From contig JAQQWL010000007.1 of NCBI GenBank assembly GCA_038363925.1, positions 1,240,001 to 1,304,000 on the forward strand: a stretch of 64,000 nucleotides of DNA, read 5' to 3'. Shown piece by piece: positions 1 to 15,100 of the stretch. This DNA comes from Apiospora phragmitis. Taxonomy: Eukaryota; Ascomycota; Sordariomycetes; Amphisphaeriales; Apiosporaceae. The notes beneath the pieces were generated by a model, which saw nothing but the letters and a program-made list of their open reading frames with translations, did no database searches and had not been told where the DNA came from. Positions within the stretch are counted from its first letter, which is position 1; every line of letters begins with the position of its first letter. A program made the translations under genes and the position numbers.

Positions 1-150
1 ATGGCTTCTTGCGCCTGGGAGGTGACTCGATGGCCGCCATGAAACTGGTTGCGGTGGCCCGGGAACAGGGGCTGTCACTCCGCGTTGCAGATGTCTTCAA
101 GCAGCCGGTTTTATCTGACATGGCAGCCATCGTTGGAGAGGTTCTCGAAG
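1..150 (+). other. NRPS partial T domain at left edge
   Basis: The first readable residues are the T core LRLGGDSMAAMKL. The phosphopantetheine-accepting serine codon is TCG at 27-29. The following sequence matches the end of a T domain and then the linker before the next C domain. It shows that at least one further module, carrying this T, lies upstream of the window. Confidence 0.9.
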
Positions 151-3100
151 TAAATGCTGTCGTCGAACGCTTTTCGCTGCTCCAGGATCATCTTGATAAG
201 GAATTGGTCACAAGCCAGACTTCTCAAGCCTGCGGTGTCGAAATCAAAGCGATTGAGGATGTGTTCCCCTGCACGCCTCTCCAAGAGGGTTTGCTCGCCT
301 TGACAGCCAAGCACCCGGGGGATTACGTTTCTCGACATGTTTTCCAGCTGCAGCCTACGACAGACATGGGACGTCTGAAGAGTTCATGGGATCACATCGT
401 TGCTGCAAATCCCATCTTACGAACGCGCATTGTCGACCTCGATCAACAAGGGCTAGTGCAGGTCGTAGTCAACCAGTCAGCCATGTGGGCATGTGCAGAA
501 AGGACCATGAACCTCTCTGAGTATCGAGAGGCGGATGGAAAGCTTACTACTGGTTTGGGGACACCTCTTTCGCGGTTTGCTCTCTTTGAGGAGCCAGCCG
601 GTCACGAAACGAGGCGCTTCTTTGTATGGACACTCCACCATGCGCTGTATGATGGATGGTCGAAGCCGCTGCTCCTGAGTCAGCTTGAAGATGCTTATAA
701 TGGGAAACCATTGAGCAGCTCGCCTCCTTTTCAGGGCTTTGTCAGGCAAATCGCCGAGGTCCAGAAGGACGAAGCACACCGATTTTGGTCTGCGCAGTTT
801 GAAGAATCTGAGGCACAAATCTTTCCGCCTCTGCCGTCGCCGAACTATGAGGCAAGATCTAATAAGCTCAAAACGTACAAGATCAGCGGCGTGCGTTGGC
901 CCCAAAACATGGGCGTCACCGCCTCCACCACACTGCGCGCTGCCTGGTCCATTATCATAGCCTGCTACACCAATGCAGATGACACTATCTTTGGCGCCAC
1001 CGTCAGCGGTAGGCAATCGGCTGTACAGGGTGTGGAGAAGATGACTGGACCTACGATTGCCACGGTGCCGGTGAGAATCACCTTGGACAAAAGCAAGACG
1101 GTTGAAGAGTTGCTTCTCCAAGTCCAGGGGCAAGTCATTGATACGACACCCTTTGAGCAGACCGGTCTGCAGGTCATCCGCCGAGCCAGCGAACATGCTG
1201 AAAGAGCATGCAACTTCCAGACGCTCCTGATTGTTCAGCCGGCCGTGGATATAGAAAAGGACATTCATGGTGGCCTTTTCACGAGCGACAGCGTGCCATT
1301 CGACGGCACGGACAACGACATGGATGAATTCCGCACGTACTCTCTATCTCTCGAGTGCCATCTCGAAGACCAAGGCGTCGTAGTGTCTACCAGGTTCGAC
1401 TCGACCGTGCTAAACGAGGAGCAAGTGTCCATTCTCATGAGACAGCTTGAACACGTCATTCGTCAGCTATGTGACCCTCACTCCGCCATGAAGAAGCTGG
1501 AAAACGTCGCTTTGGTTGGCCAACAAGATCTCGAGCAAGTATGGAGGTGGAACTCAACCGTGCCCGACGCTGCCGATGGTGTTGTACACGATTTAATCGC
1601 TGCAGCAACCAGTCAAGAACCGAAAGCGCAGGCTATATGTGCATGGGATGGCAATTGGACATACCGCGAGCTGGATCAACTGTCGACCGATCTAGCCCAC
1701 CATCTGGTTAACCTGGGAGTCGGCCCCGAGGTCATCGTTCCGATATGCATTGAAAAGTCCAAGTGGATGCCGGTGGCTATGATGGCGGTAATGAAGGCTG
1801 GCGGAGCTTCGGTGGCCATGGACTATGCGCAACCAGAGCATCGACTTCGTACCATTGCCGAACAGGTGAGTCCCATCGTGATGCTAACCTCGGTAGCTAA
1901 CCAAGATCTCGCCCGCCGCCTGACATCTCACCGTCCCGTAGTGGTAGTGGGCGAGCAGCAAACCACCAATCTGATAGCAGCAGCATCGGCGCAGTCAAGG
2001 AGACTGCCCGTAGTCCAGCCATCTAACAAGCTCTATGTTGTCTTTACTTCTGGCAGCACTGGTGCCCCCAAAGGCGTGGTCGTCACACACGCCAACATAA
2101 CAAGCGCTATCAAACACCAACGCGAGACCCTGGGTTTGACCAGGCATTCAAGAATATATGATATCGCATCCTACATGTTCGATGTGGTGTGGTGCGACCT
2201 TCTCCAGGGACTTTCTGCTGGCGGCTGCATCTGTATACCAAGCAACGACGACCGCCGCAATGACCCTCTTGGTGCTTTCGCTCGTCTAGAAGCAAACACT
2301 GTCATTTTCACCCCATCCGCGATTCGTGGCCTTGACATGCTGTCACTCAGTGGCTTGTGCCATATTCACTATATTGGAGAAGCCCTCTCCCCTGAGGACT
2401 TGGTCGGTCTCCCGCCGGACGTCGTCGTAACCAACTTGTACGGTCCCACAGAGTGCACAACATTCAGCACTGCTCATCCATGCTCAAGAACATCGGATGA
2501 GCGTATAAGTATTGGCATGGGTTTCGGTCTGTGTACGTGGCTCGTGCAGCCCTCGGATCCATCGAAGCTAGTTCCCATTGGATGTATCGGTGAGCTACTG
2601 CTCGAAGGCCCCCTTGTTGCGGCAGGCTACCTTGGAGATGCGGCAAAGACTGCCGCTTCTTTTATCAATGACCCAAAGTGGCTCTCGGATGGACCTACTG
2701 ATGAGCGTGCCGGTCGCCGTGGCCGTGTTTACAAGACCGGAGATCTTGCACAATATAACGCAGACGGTTCGTTGCTGTTCCTGGGACGAAAGGACTCTCA
2801 AGTCAAGATTAATGGCCAGCGAGTGGAACTGGGAGATATTGAACATCATTTTCAGTCCAATATCCCACGCAGTGAAGATGCGAATGTCGTCGCAGAAGTT
2901 GTAAGGCCCATTGGCAGTAACAACGCAATGCTGGTAGCCTTTATTGCAATCAACTACCCTTCCTCGGGCGACGGCGGCGGCGAAGCCATGCAAAACAAAG
3001 TCGAAAGTCTGACAGATGGCCTTTCTGACCGGCTTCTGTCTCAAATACCAGCTTATATGGTTCCCTCAGCTTACATTCCCTCGACAAAATCCCACTTACA

Positions 3101-6100
3101 CCCACTGGCAAGATTGATCGCCGGAAACTTCGCAACATCGGTCAGCAACTGAGCTTGACTGACTTGGCTAGAGCCAACTCCTCGTCATCGAAACACAGGA
3201 AGCCATCGACCGCTATCGAGAAGAGCTTGCAACACCTATGGGCAGCAGTTCTTGGCTTAGATGCGGAGAACATCAGTGCAGACGACAGCTTTCTACGTAC
3301 TGGAGGTGACTCTATTACGGCCATGAGACTTGTCACGGCCGCGCGAAAGCAGAAAATTGTCATTTCAGTTGCAGATGTCTTCAAGCACCCGGTATTGCAC
3401 GACCTTGCCACCCTCTGTGAGGGAGCCAAGGGTGCCGAGAACGGTGACGATATCAGCCCGATCGAGCCATTTGCTCTCCTACCTCAAAAGTGCCTCGAGA
3501 GTCTGAAGGGGCGTATAGCTAAAACATGCAATATTGATGCTGCAGATGTTGCAGATGCATTTCCGTGTACACCATTGCAGGAAGGATTGCTCGCTTTGAC
3601 TGCTAAGCGAGCTGGCGACTACGTGGCCCGATTCGTCTACCCACTGCTACCGGACACAGCTTCTGAAAAGTTCTTCACGGCCTGGGAGGCTGTTGTCTCT
3701 GACACGCCCATCTTGCGAACTCGCATCGTTGACCTGGGCGAGCGTGGTTTGGTCCAAGCTGTCATCAACCAGGCGGCCAGATGGTCCTACAAGGAAGAAG
3801 CAATCAGTCTCGAAGCTTACCAGAAAGCCGACAGGCAGCTCACTACAGAGTTAGGCACGCCTCTGTCACGCGTTGCTGTGGTTCGAGACCCAGACAGCGA
3901 CGATCGGTTCTTCGTCTGGACAATCCACCATGCTCTCTACGACGGCTGGTCCATTCCATTGATGATGGAGAGGTTGGAAGCCGCACACGACTTGAGCAAT
4001 GGAGGCATCGCTCCGCCACCGCCGTCTTTCCAGAGCTTCGTAAAGCACGTAATTGATTTGGACCAGAAGGTTGCGGCACAGTACTGGGTTGAGCAATTCC
4101 GCGGATCAGAGGCTCAGCCCTTCCCGTCACTCTCGTCGGCCACTTATCAACCGATGTCGAACGCTTTCATCAAACATCGTGTCCGAGAGTTGCAGTGGCC
4201 AAAGACTAATGTGACGCCGTCAATGATAGTACGAGCAGCATGGACCCTCCTTGCGACCCAATACACCGATTGCAACGAAGCTGTTTTCGGCGTCACGGTT
4301 TCTGGACGACAAGCTTCAGTGCCGGGCGTCGACCGAATGATTGGGCCTACGATCGCCACCGTTCCAGTACGAGTCACGACGAACCCAGAAGAGATGACTG
4401 TAGCTCACCTTCTGCACCAGATCCAGACTCAGGCGGTGGAGATGACGGAATTTGAACAGACAGGTCTCCAACGCATTCGACGTGTCAGCCCAGAAGCCCA
4501 GAGAGGCTGTGAATTTCAGACCCTACTTGTTGTGCATCCTGCCGAAGAAGAGGCAAAGGCCAGCCATTGGTTCATAAGCAGGCGGGATGAGCACGGAGAG
4601 GACGACACCAACGTGACTGAGCACGACACGCACTCATTGACGATCGAGTGCGACCTGGAACACCAAGGCCTGAGGATGCGCATCGCCTACGACGCCAACG
4701 TTCTCAGCCTTGAGCAAGTCGGGAGGCTGGCCCATCAGCTTGAGCATGCTGTTAGACAAATATGCATCCCGGAAAATGCCAACAAACGGCTCGAAAGCCT
4801 GGACATGGTCAGTCCCCAGGATATGCACAAGCTTTGGGCGTGGAACAGGACCTGCCCCGAAGCTCTCGAGTCTTGTTTACACGACATGATATCCGAAACG
4901 GCCAAAATGTACCCAGATGCTCTGGCCATTGACAGTTGGGACGGTAAATTCACGTATCGGGAGTTCGATGCCCTGTCCACGCGTCTGGCGTACCATCTCG
5001 TCAGCATTGGTATCGGTACCGACACTGTTGTTCCACTGTACTTTGAGAAGTCCAAGTGGGCTCCGATTGCAGTGCTGGCCGTGATGAAAGCCGGGGTGCG
5101 TCAGTCATGATGGACTCGCGCCAACCCCTGGATCGACTGCGTGCTATTATTCATCAGATCGGTCCTGTCGCCATGGTTGCCTCCGTAAGCAACGAGGAGC
5201 TGACACGCAAGCTCACTAACGCCCCGGTTGCAGTTATCAGTGACAGGCTCTTGGAACAGTTGAGCCACCGAGAGCCTACCCACAGGCTCCCTCAGGTTCA
5301 ACCGTGGAATAAGGCGTATTTGATCTTTACGTCTGGCAGCACTGGTGTGCCCAAAGGCGCCATGCTCACACACGCAAACGTGTGCAGTGCTGTGCGTTAT
5401 CAGAGCGTGGCTCACGGTTATACTCGTGACGCAAGAGTGTACGACTTCACTTCATACGCCTTCGATACCGTCTGGAATAACTTCATGCACACATTTACCA
5501 TCGGAGCGTGTCTCTGCATTCCTTCTGAAAGCGAGCGCCGGGACGACCTGGCTGGATCTATCAATCGATTTAAGTCTACCATACTCGACATCACGCCGTC
5601 CGCCGCCACCGCCCTCCAGATTCGCACTATCAAGTCTCTGCACACCCTGATCTTGGGCGGAGAGGCTGTCATCAGAGCTTGCGAGACGGTGGGGCGCAAT
5701 CGTCGACTTGAAGCTGCCTACGGGCCATGCGAGTGCACGCCCACGGCTACCATTGCTACGATAGATCCCAACATGGATGGAGAACCAAGCATCGGCCATG
5801 GTGTCGGGCTACTTACCTGGGTTGTCGATACCAAAACTGGCAATAGGCTTCTACCGATCGGCGCCACTGGTGAGCTCGTACTCGAAGGCCCTCTTGTCGG
5901 CCTAGGCTACCTCGGAGACGAGGACAAAACCAGGGCAGCCTTTACTCAAAACCCTCCATGGCTCTTGAGGGGTGGGGCTGGTAGGCCTGGACGCACAGGT
6001 CGTCTCTATAAGACGGGCGATCTTGTGAGGTACAACCCAGACGGCAGTCTGATGTTCGTGGATCGCAAGGATGCACAGGTCAAGGTCCATGGGCAGCGTG

Positions 6101-9100
6101 TTGAGCTGGGTGAAATTGAGAGCCACATGCTTCGACACCCACAGACCCGACAATCTCTCTCGCTGTATCCTCGCTCTGGGACTTGTGCGAACAAACTTGT
6201 AGGCATCTTCAGCAGGGCTGTCAAGCATCAAGTTGGGAGCCAGCCATGCATTGAGCTCATTGGGACGGAGAACGAGACCCAAGTCCAAGAACATATCCAG
6301 TCCTTGCAAGCCCTTCTTGGCGAAACACTACCGACATACATGATTCCCTCTATTTGGATTGCTCTGAAGGACATTCCGCTGAATCCTTCGGGGAAGCTCA
6401 ACCGACGACTGGTGGAGGACTGGCTCCTCAGCATGGATCCCGAGGCGTTTGCGAAGATCAACAATACTGGTAGCCGAGTTCCAGCTCGTGAGCCTCGGAC
6501 CGATTCTGAGCGCATTGTCCGCGATGCGTGCGGTGTCATTCTCAATATACCCCCGGCAGAGGTGAAGCTTGAATGCTCCTTTGTCGCGAACGGCGGTGAC
6601 TCTATCTCGGCCATGCGCTTGGCCCCTTACTGCCGCGCCGCCGACCTGATAGTATCCGTCGCTACGTTGCTGAAGTACAAGACCCTTGCCGACGTGGCGG
6701 CCCAATCGTCTAGTACATCGCATAGTTCTACCGTCAGCTTTGAAGAGGACTTTGGCACAGCGTTTACATTGTCACCCATCCAGAAATGGTTCTTTGCTCA
6801 AAGCTCTCCAGACACCTTCGACAACGAAGGTTACTACTGTAATCAGGGGTTCTATGTCAAGGTTAATCGCCACGTCATGGATGACGATGTTTCAGTCGCG
6901 ATTCGTAAAGTCGTTCAGCACCACTCTATGCTTCGTGCAAGATTCGAACGCTCTGGAGATGACTGGGTGCAGGTCGTTCCCTCCCCAGTTGAAGCAGTCT
7001 TCCACTTCAGCTCTGCCGATGCACAATCCGTCGATGAGATCAAGGCGAACACGTCCAAGAGTCATCAGGGTCTCAGTATTCAGAACGGCATAGTATTCGC
7101 AGCAGACCTGTACACCTTGCCATGCGGAGATCAATACCTGACTTTGGTTGCGCATCATCTGGTTGTCGATCTCGTGTCCTGGCGTATTATACTGGATGAT
7201 CTCGAGGCTCTGCTGAATGGCCAGAAACTTCTGGATAGTCTGCCTTTTCAGCTCTGGAATAAGCTGCAAGCTGAAGAGGCCCAGTCCTCCAAGTACGATC
7301 CAGAGGGAGTCCTGTCTACCAAAAATGTACACAACAACCTTGACTTCTGGGGTTTCACCGATTCCACCCCGAACACCACCAAGGACCATGTCGAAAAACA
7401 TCTGGAAATCGACCAGGCCACGACATCACTGTTGCTGAAGGAATCGAATGCTGCGTTTAACACGGAGCCTGTGGATTTAATTCTTTCGGCCGTCTGGGAC
7501 GCCTTCTTCCGTACTTTCCCCATGCGACAAGGGCTCACAATGTTCAACGAGGGCCACGGTCGAGAATCATGGAGTAGCGAGATTGATCCATCCAGAACTG
7601 TCGGTTGGTTCACTACCATGAGTCCTGTTCATGTTGCACGCAGTATCGGGGCGAGTGATAGTGCTGCCAACATCGTTCGGCTCGTCAAGGATGCTCGAAG
7701 GCGTTTGCCCTCGAACGGTTGGTCCTATTGGGTATCGAGATTCATGAACGAGCGAGGCATCAAAGCCTTCGAGTCGCATGCGACCACAATGGAAGTTCAG
7801 TTCAACTATCATGGTCAATTCCAACAGTTGGAACGTTCCGACTCTCTCTTTGACGTCGTAAGCTTTGACGATAGCGTCTCCGCGGTTGGACCATCCTTGC
7901 CAACATCTGTCCTCTTCGACATCAATATTGTCATCGAATCTGGAGTGACCAAGATCTCATTTGCTTGGAACCGACATCTCGCCCACCAAGGTTTGATACA
8001 AGACTGGCTTGTGCAAATAGGCACCTCATTGCAGTCGATCTGCCTTGAGCTCTCGAACAAAATCCCCGAGCGCACTCTGTGCGATTACAAATTTCTCAGC
8101 ATCTCATACCAAGCGCTTGATGAGCTTCATACAAACGTACTGTCTAAGATTGAGAAACTCAACGACACTCAGGTCGAAGCCATCTATCCGTCCCCCCCCA
8201 TGGTGGACGGGATTCTCTCTCAGCCAAATGAAGGGAACCGGCTCGTACGAAACGTCTCAGACCTGGGACATCACACCCCAAGGATCACATGTCATAAACA
8301 TCCAAGCCCTGACGAATGCCTGGCAAGCTGTGGTTGCCCGGCATCCATCCTTACGGACCGTTTTTATCCAAGGCATGGACGGCTCAGTGGCATTTAATTC
8401 GGTCGTGCTAAAGTCTTGTCGTGGCCATGTCGTTCACCTCGAAGGTGACAGCTTTGCGTCAGCAGTTTCTTTGCTCAAGGAACTTCCAAAAGCCACATAC
8501 ACTCAGGCCAGGCCCGCTCACCGGTTGGTGCTCTGCCAGATTGCCGGAGAGAATCGAGTTTTGTGCCAGATAGAGATGAGCCACGCCATATCTGACGGTG
8601 CTTCAACTGCCATCACTATGCAGGATTGGGCCAAGGCGTACTCGGAAGACCTGGACATCCAGGAGTTGCAGGAGACCAGCCATGGGTTCGCTCTGGCACT
8701 CACCTCCGTGCCGAAGGCTGATAAGATGGCGTATTGGACAGAAAAGCTATCCGGTATAGAGCCGTGCCACTTTCCACGACTCGCCGAAGCTGCTATTATT
8801 CCGTGTGACAAGAATGTCACAGGAACAGTCACCTTGGAGCTCACAGGTGAAAAGTTCAAGCTCATGCAACAGTTCTGTGAAGCCCAGTCTACCACTCCCG
8901 CCAGCTTTTTTCACACTGCGTGGGCTCTCACGCTGTCTGCCTACACCGGCTCCAACTCGGTCTGCTTTGCATACCTGGCATGGGGTCGAGATCTCCCAGT
9001 CAAGGGTTTGATGGAAGCAATCGGTGCTTTTGCCAACGTTATGATATGTCGCGTCGATATACCAGAGGAGTGGAGCGGTAATGAATTAAGCAGCAATCTT

Positions 9101-12100
9101 CACAACCAGGTCTTGGAGGACTTGAGCTTCCAACATTGCTCGATCGCCGATATTCAGCACGCACTTGGCTTGCCATTTGGTCAAGCGCTCTTTAATAGCA
9201 TCATGTCCTTCCAAAGGGACCATGACAGTCTGAGTGAGGGCATTGAAACGCAGGACCTGATCTTTGCCGACCTTGATTGGGAAGACCCTACTGAATACGA
9301 TATTACTATCAACGTCAAACATACCAGCACACTCGCCTGCCTCACGCTCGACTATCGTCTTGTATGTTTGACAAACGAGCAGGCCCTTCGCGTTATTTCA
9401 CTGTTGGAGACAGTAGTCATGTCTCTTGTTACCGAGGACGCACTTGGGTCTACAGCCACGAGCCAAATACCAAGACAACTGCCTTTGATGGATGGCATTG
9501 GCGGAAAGGACTTGCAAGATATCTGGAAGTGGAACAAGACGGTTCCAGAGACTGTCGATGGGCTAGTACACGACGTTATTTCCGATGTTGCCCATAAAAC
9601 ACCCGAAGCCCCTGCCGTCTGTGCATGGGACGGCGATTTCACATACGCTGAGTTGGATGCCATCGCCACAAAGTTGGCTCATCACTTGGTTAGCAAAGGT
9701 CTCGGCACAGAAGATATAGTGCCTTTGTGCTTTGAGAAATCCAAATGGATGCCTGTGGCGATTCTGGCTGTCATGAAAGCGGGCGCTGCCTCTGTTGCTC
9801 TGGACACGACACTTCCAGAAGAGCGCTTGCGCAGTATTATCCGTCAAGTTGACCCCAAGATGATTCTCACATCAGCTTCAAGAGAAGACATGGCCACGAG
9901 ACTTACGAGCACGATTGCTGTACCTGTCAGCGATGCTCTTTTGGCAAATCTTGACGAAATCCCGAATGCCCTCCCAGAAATCACGCCCCGGAATAAGCTG
10001 TATGTGGTCTTCACTTCGGGTAGCACTGGACTTCCTAAAGGCGTAATTATTACGCATTCCAACTTCAGCAGTGCAATCCGCCACCAGCAGGCTGCTCTCG
10101 GGTTCAAAAACACCTCGCGCGTATACGACTTTGTCAAGTATGCCTTTGATGTAACGTGGTCCAACTTCCTGCATACCATGACCGCCGGCGCCTGCTTGTG
10201 CATTCCATCCGAAACAGAGGCTTCCAATAACATCACCGGATCCTTGGTCTCATACAAGGCAAATTTCGTCGACTTGACTCCCTCTGTCGCCAGTACCATG
10301 CGCCCTACCGACTTAACCACACTCGAGCACTTGCTTTTCAGTGGCGAGGCGCTAACCACGAATCTGGCTGCACAATGGGCGGAACAGGCGACTGTACTCA
10401 ACACATATGGGCCTGCAGAGTGTAGTGTCAAGGCGACGTTCACTGTCGTCGGCGAAGCGGATACGTCGGCCTCTAGCATCGGCCCGGGAGTCGGCATGTG
10501 CACCTGGATCGTGCAGCCGACCAACCACAACAAGCTTGTGCCAATCGGTTGTGTTGGCGAGCTGGTACTCGAGGGCCCCCTTGTCGGTGCAGGATACTTG
10601 AAAGATCCAGAAAAAACCCAGGCAACATTCATAGACGACCCTGTTTGGCTTCTCCGTGGTGGACCAGGAACTGCCGGTCGCAGTGGACGACTTTACAAAA
10701 CCGGAGATGTTGTCCGATATAACGCTGACGGAAGTATGACCTTTGTCGGACGTAAAGATGCTCAAGTAAAGATCAGCGGCCAACGGCTAGAGTTGGGCGA
10801 CGTCGAGCATCATGTACGCACCAATATTGCTCACGACGCAGAGGTCCAGGTGCTCGCAGAAGTTATCCAGCCTCGAGAAAGCAGCAAATCTATCCTCATA
10901 GGATTCATCTATGGGGGAGATGACGCGAAAGGCTCGCTCAGCAAGAAACTACGTGAGGTCACTAGCAGTCTTAATGAAAGACTCGCAACCCATGTTCCGG
11001 CCTACATGATACCATCCGCATACATTATACTCGATAAGCTTCCCATGACAGCGACCGGGAAAACCGACCGTCGCCATATTCGGAACATCGGCCGGGGCTT
11101 GACATTTGAGGAGGTGATGGCCCTGAATGCTCCCCGCGGGGAGTACAAGCCCCCTAGCACACCTTCGGAGAAGCTTATGCAGAGGCTTTGGGCGTCTGTA
11201 CTCGGAATCAAGCTGGACACAATCGGTACAGATGACAACTTTCTTCGAGTCGGAGGCGATTCTATTGGAGCCATGAAACTCGTGGGCGCTGCTCGTGAGG
11301 CAGGTTTGGCCCTCACCGTCACCGACATCTTCCAAAGGCCGAAGCTGAGCGATATGGCAAGGGCCGTTGGGCGAGTCTCCAGTGCTGATGAGGATACAAT
11401 TGAGCCCTTCTCCTTGCTTAATGTCAGTATTGACCATCAGACATCCAAGAAGCAGGCTGCCGAGCTGTGCCATATCGATGCCACACAAGTCGAAGACATC
11501 TTCCCTTGCACCCCGTTGCAGGAAGGGCTTCTCGCACTCACTGCAAAGAGAGCCGGTGACTACGTTGCCCAGTATATGTTGCCTTTCCAGGATACTGTTG
11601 ATGTAGTCCGTCTCCGAGAAGCCTGGGCACGAGTGCTAGAAATGACCCCAATCTTACGAACGCGTATTGTCGACTTGGAAGGCCAGGGATTAGTGCAAGT
11701 CGTCGTCAACCAGAGCACATCCTGGCCACAATGTTCTGGTCTGGCGGAATGGCAAGAAAGAGGGAGCAAGTTGACCATGGGGATGGGCGAACCCCTTGTT
11801 CAGTATGCGATCAATGATGCTGCTGCTGCTGATGAACATCACTACTTCATGTGGACTGTGCATCATGCGCTTTACGATGGATGGTCGATGCCTCGTATCA
11901 TGGATAGACTTGAAGCGGCGTACCAGGACAGCACTTCTGTGCAAGAGGCTCCTCCATTCCAGCGCTTCGTAAGACATATCATGAACATTGACGACGAGCA
12001 ATCCAAAAAATACTGGCAGGGGCAGTTTGAAGGATCAGAGGCTCAATCATTTCCCACGCTACCTTCGCATGTCTATCAGCCAACATCGAACGCATCGATA

Positions 12101-15100
12101 ACTCATTCCATCAACAACCTGCGCTGGCCACGGAACGAGATCACTGCTTCCACCGCCATCCGCACGGCGTGGGCTATCCTTTCGGCCAGGCATACAAACT
12201 CTAGCGATGTGGTCTTTGGCGTCACGGTATCTGGCCGACAAGCTGCTGTGCATGAGGTGGATGAAATGATAGGCCCGACCTTGGCAACAGTGCCCGTGAG
12301 AGTGGCTTTTGACTGGGAGCAGCCTGTTGAAAGGCTTCTCCACCAAGTTCAGAAACAAATGGTGGACATGACTGCATTTGAACAGACTGGCCTGCAGAAG
12401 ATTCGCCAAGTGGGAGTTGAGGCCAGACGAGCCTGTGAATTCCAAACATTGATGCTGATCCACCTTCCTCAAGAGACCAACCAAGAAAAGACTCAACTCT
12501 TCGCCAGCAAGGCTCAAGCTGACAGCACGGAGGAGGAAGTCGAATTTGCAGAGTTTGATACCCACGCCATTACCATCGAGTGTGATCTGAAAACCTCTGG
12601 GGTTGAGATCAGATTCGAGTTTGATGAAAGCATCATAAGCTATAGCAAGATCCGCAGACTGGTTGGACAGATGGAACATGTCCTGAAACAACTTTGTGAT
12701 ACGGAAAAATCGAGCAGGCAGATTGCAGACGTCGAGACTACGAGCAAGGCGGACCTTGACGACATCTGGAAATGGAACGCGGCAGTACCAGAAACCATAC
12801 AAACGCCTGTCCACGATATAGTCAGCTCAGTGTGTCGAAAGCTACCAAACGCCCCCGCAATCTGTGCCTGGGATGGCAAATGGAGTTACGGGCAACTAGA
12901 CGAGATTTCTTCAAGGTTGGCGCATTATCTGGTGCATCTCGGGATCGGACCTGAAGTCGTCGTTCCCTTGTTGTTCGAAAAGTCCAGGTGGACCCCAATT
13001 GCGGTTCTGGGCGTGATGAAGGCCGGCGGGGCCTGTATCACTGTGGACCCACATTTGCCAGAAGATCGCATCACAAGTATCCTGGAACAAGTCCAGCCAA
13101 TGCTTCTCCTCTCGTCATCCTCAAACAAGAAGCTCGCTACAAAATTGTCCGGCGGCAAACCTGTAATCGGTATCGATACGGAACTGCTTGCTTCACTGCC
13201 GACAGCAGAACTTCGGCCTCTCCCAACGGTGCAGCCGTCCAATACTGTCTACATCAACTTCACCTCGGGAAGTACCGGCACACCAAAGGGCGTCCGTATC
13301 CTTCATTCCAACTTCAGCAGTGCCTTGAGACACCAGCATGGCGCTCACAACTTCGAAGCAGATGCACGAGTCTATGACTTTGCCTCATATGCCTTTGATA
13401 CTTCTTGGCAAAATCTTTTCGCCACGCTCGAATGCGGCGCCTGCTTATGTATCCCGTCGGAGGACGAGCGACAGGACGATTTAGCTGCATCATTGGAACG
13501 TTACAAAATCACCCACAGCGAGATCGCTCCTTCGGCTGCTCTTGTTCTCCCTCTATCGACCATCAAGAAACTGGATACTCTCATTCTCGGCGGTGAAAAG
13601 ATTCTGGAAGAGCATGCTAGGAAGTGGGCGCCACATGTGAGATTGAAGAACTCATACGGACCTTGCGAATGTACTCCAACTTCCACGGTGGCAGACATTG
13701 ACCCCACCAACTTCAATGGCGCATGTATCGGTACAGGCAAAGGCGTCAACACATGGATTGTGGACACGATAACCGGCAACTCTCTTGTGCCTGTGGGAGG
13801 AGTTGGTGAACTGCTGCTTGAAGGGCCTCTTGTTGGTGCGGGCTATCTCGGGGATCCTGAAAAGACTGCTTCTGTCTTTATCAGGAACCCACCCCTGGCT
13901 CATTCGCGGAGCTCCCAGCTGTGCCGGCCGTGAGGGCCGCTTGTATAAGACGGGAGACTTGGCTTATTATAACGAGGATGGGTCTTTATCATACATCGGC
14001 CGCAAGGATGCTCAAGTCAAGATCCACGGCCAGCGCGTCGAATTGGGTGATATCGAAAACCACATTATGCGCCACGATATGACAAGGCAGTCGGCTTGCC
14101 TAGTTCCCAAGTCGGGTCCTTTTGCCAAAAGGCTGGTCGGCGTCTTCAGTTTAAAAACGACCCAGGGCGCCCGCAAGGGAAGTAGGAGCTCATCAGAACA
14201 GCACACCGCAGATCTCACCCGCTCGCCCAGCCCCAAGGCGTCTGAAACAAGCTCTACTATGGGTTATAACAGTATTGAGAATTTGAGGCCAGAAAAACTG
14301 AAGTCGAGCTCGGGCGTTGTTCTCGAAGAACCTACCACTGCGCTTCGGGGCCACATTGCCGGCATACAGAACCTCCTTGAAAGCTCATTGCCATCCTATA
14401 TGGTACCTACCGTTTGGATAGCCTTGAAAGAGATCCATCTCAACGCATCAGGAAAACTCAATCGAAAGCAGATAGAAGCATGGCTAACCAGCCTGGATCA
14501 GGAGACGCACACGCGGATTGCGAGCATCGACGCCATTCCTGCGCCCCGAGACCCAGAGACTGAGGCTGAAAGAATTCTTACAGATGCTTGCAGCATGGTG
14601 CTCAACGTCCCGGTGACTGGAATCAATCTTCAGCGCTCGTTCGTGGCCAATGGCGGCGATTCCATCTCGGCCATGCGCCTGAGTCCGCACTGCCGTGCCG
14701 CCAATATCCTGTTCTCTGTTGGGACCTTGCTCAAGGCAAAGTCGTTGGCTGAGGTTGCCAAAATCTCTTCTGCCGCGTCAATATCGACCATCCCACGCAC
14801 TGAAGGATTTGACAAGCCATTCGCCCTCTCGCCGATCCAGCAATGGTTCTTTGATCAGTCGCCCGCTTATCTTGTCAATACGCCAGACTACTACTGTAAT
14901 CAATCATTCTGTGTTCGGATCACCCAGGCTGTTTCTGTCAACGACGTCCGTGAGGCTGTTGCAAAGGTGGTTGAGCATCACTCTATGCTACGTGCCCGCT
15001 TCCAACAGCAAGACAACTCGTGGGCCCAAGTTATCCCAAAGCCTTCCGATGCCAGGTATCACTTCGACGCCATAGAAATGGGGTCAATGGGCGAAATTCA

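Noticed and set aside
477..1268. 263-codon minus-strand ORF across the NRPS
   Set aside because: It is antisense to a condensation domain with clear conserved motifs and has no recognisable protein sequence. The same holds for the other antisense ORFs within 1-29 kb.
8192..8199. C8 homopolymer as the site of the module 3 frame break
   Set aside because: The codons across the run give YPSPPMVDG, matching YPCSPMVDG in length; the frame is lost only at the CT repeat 8215-8221.
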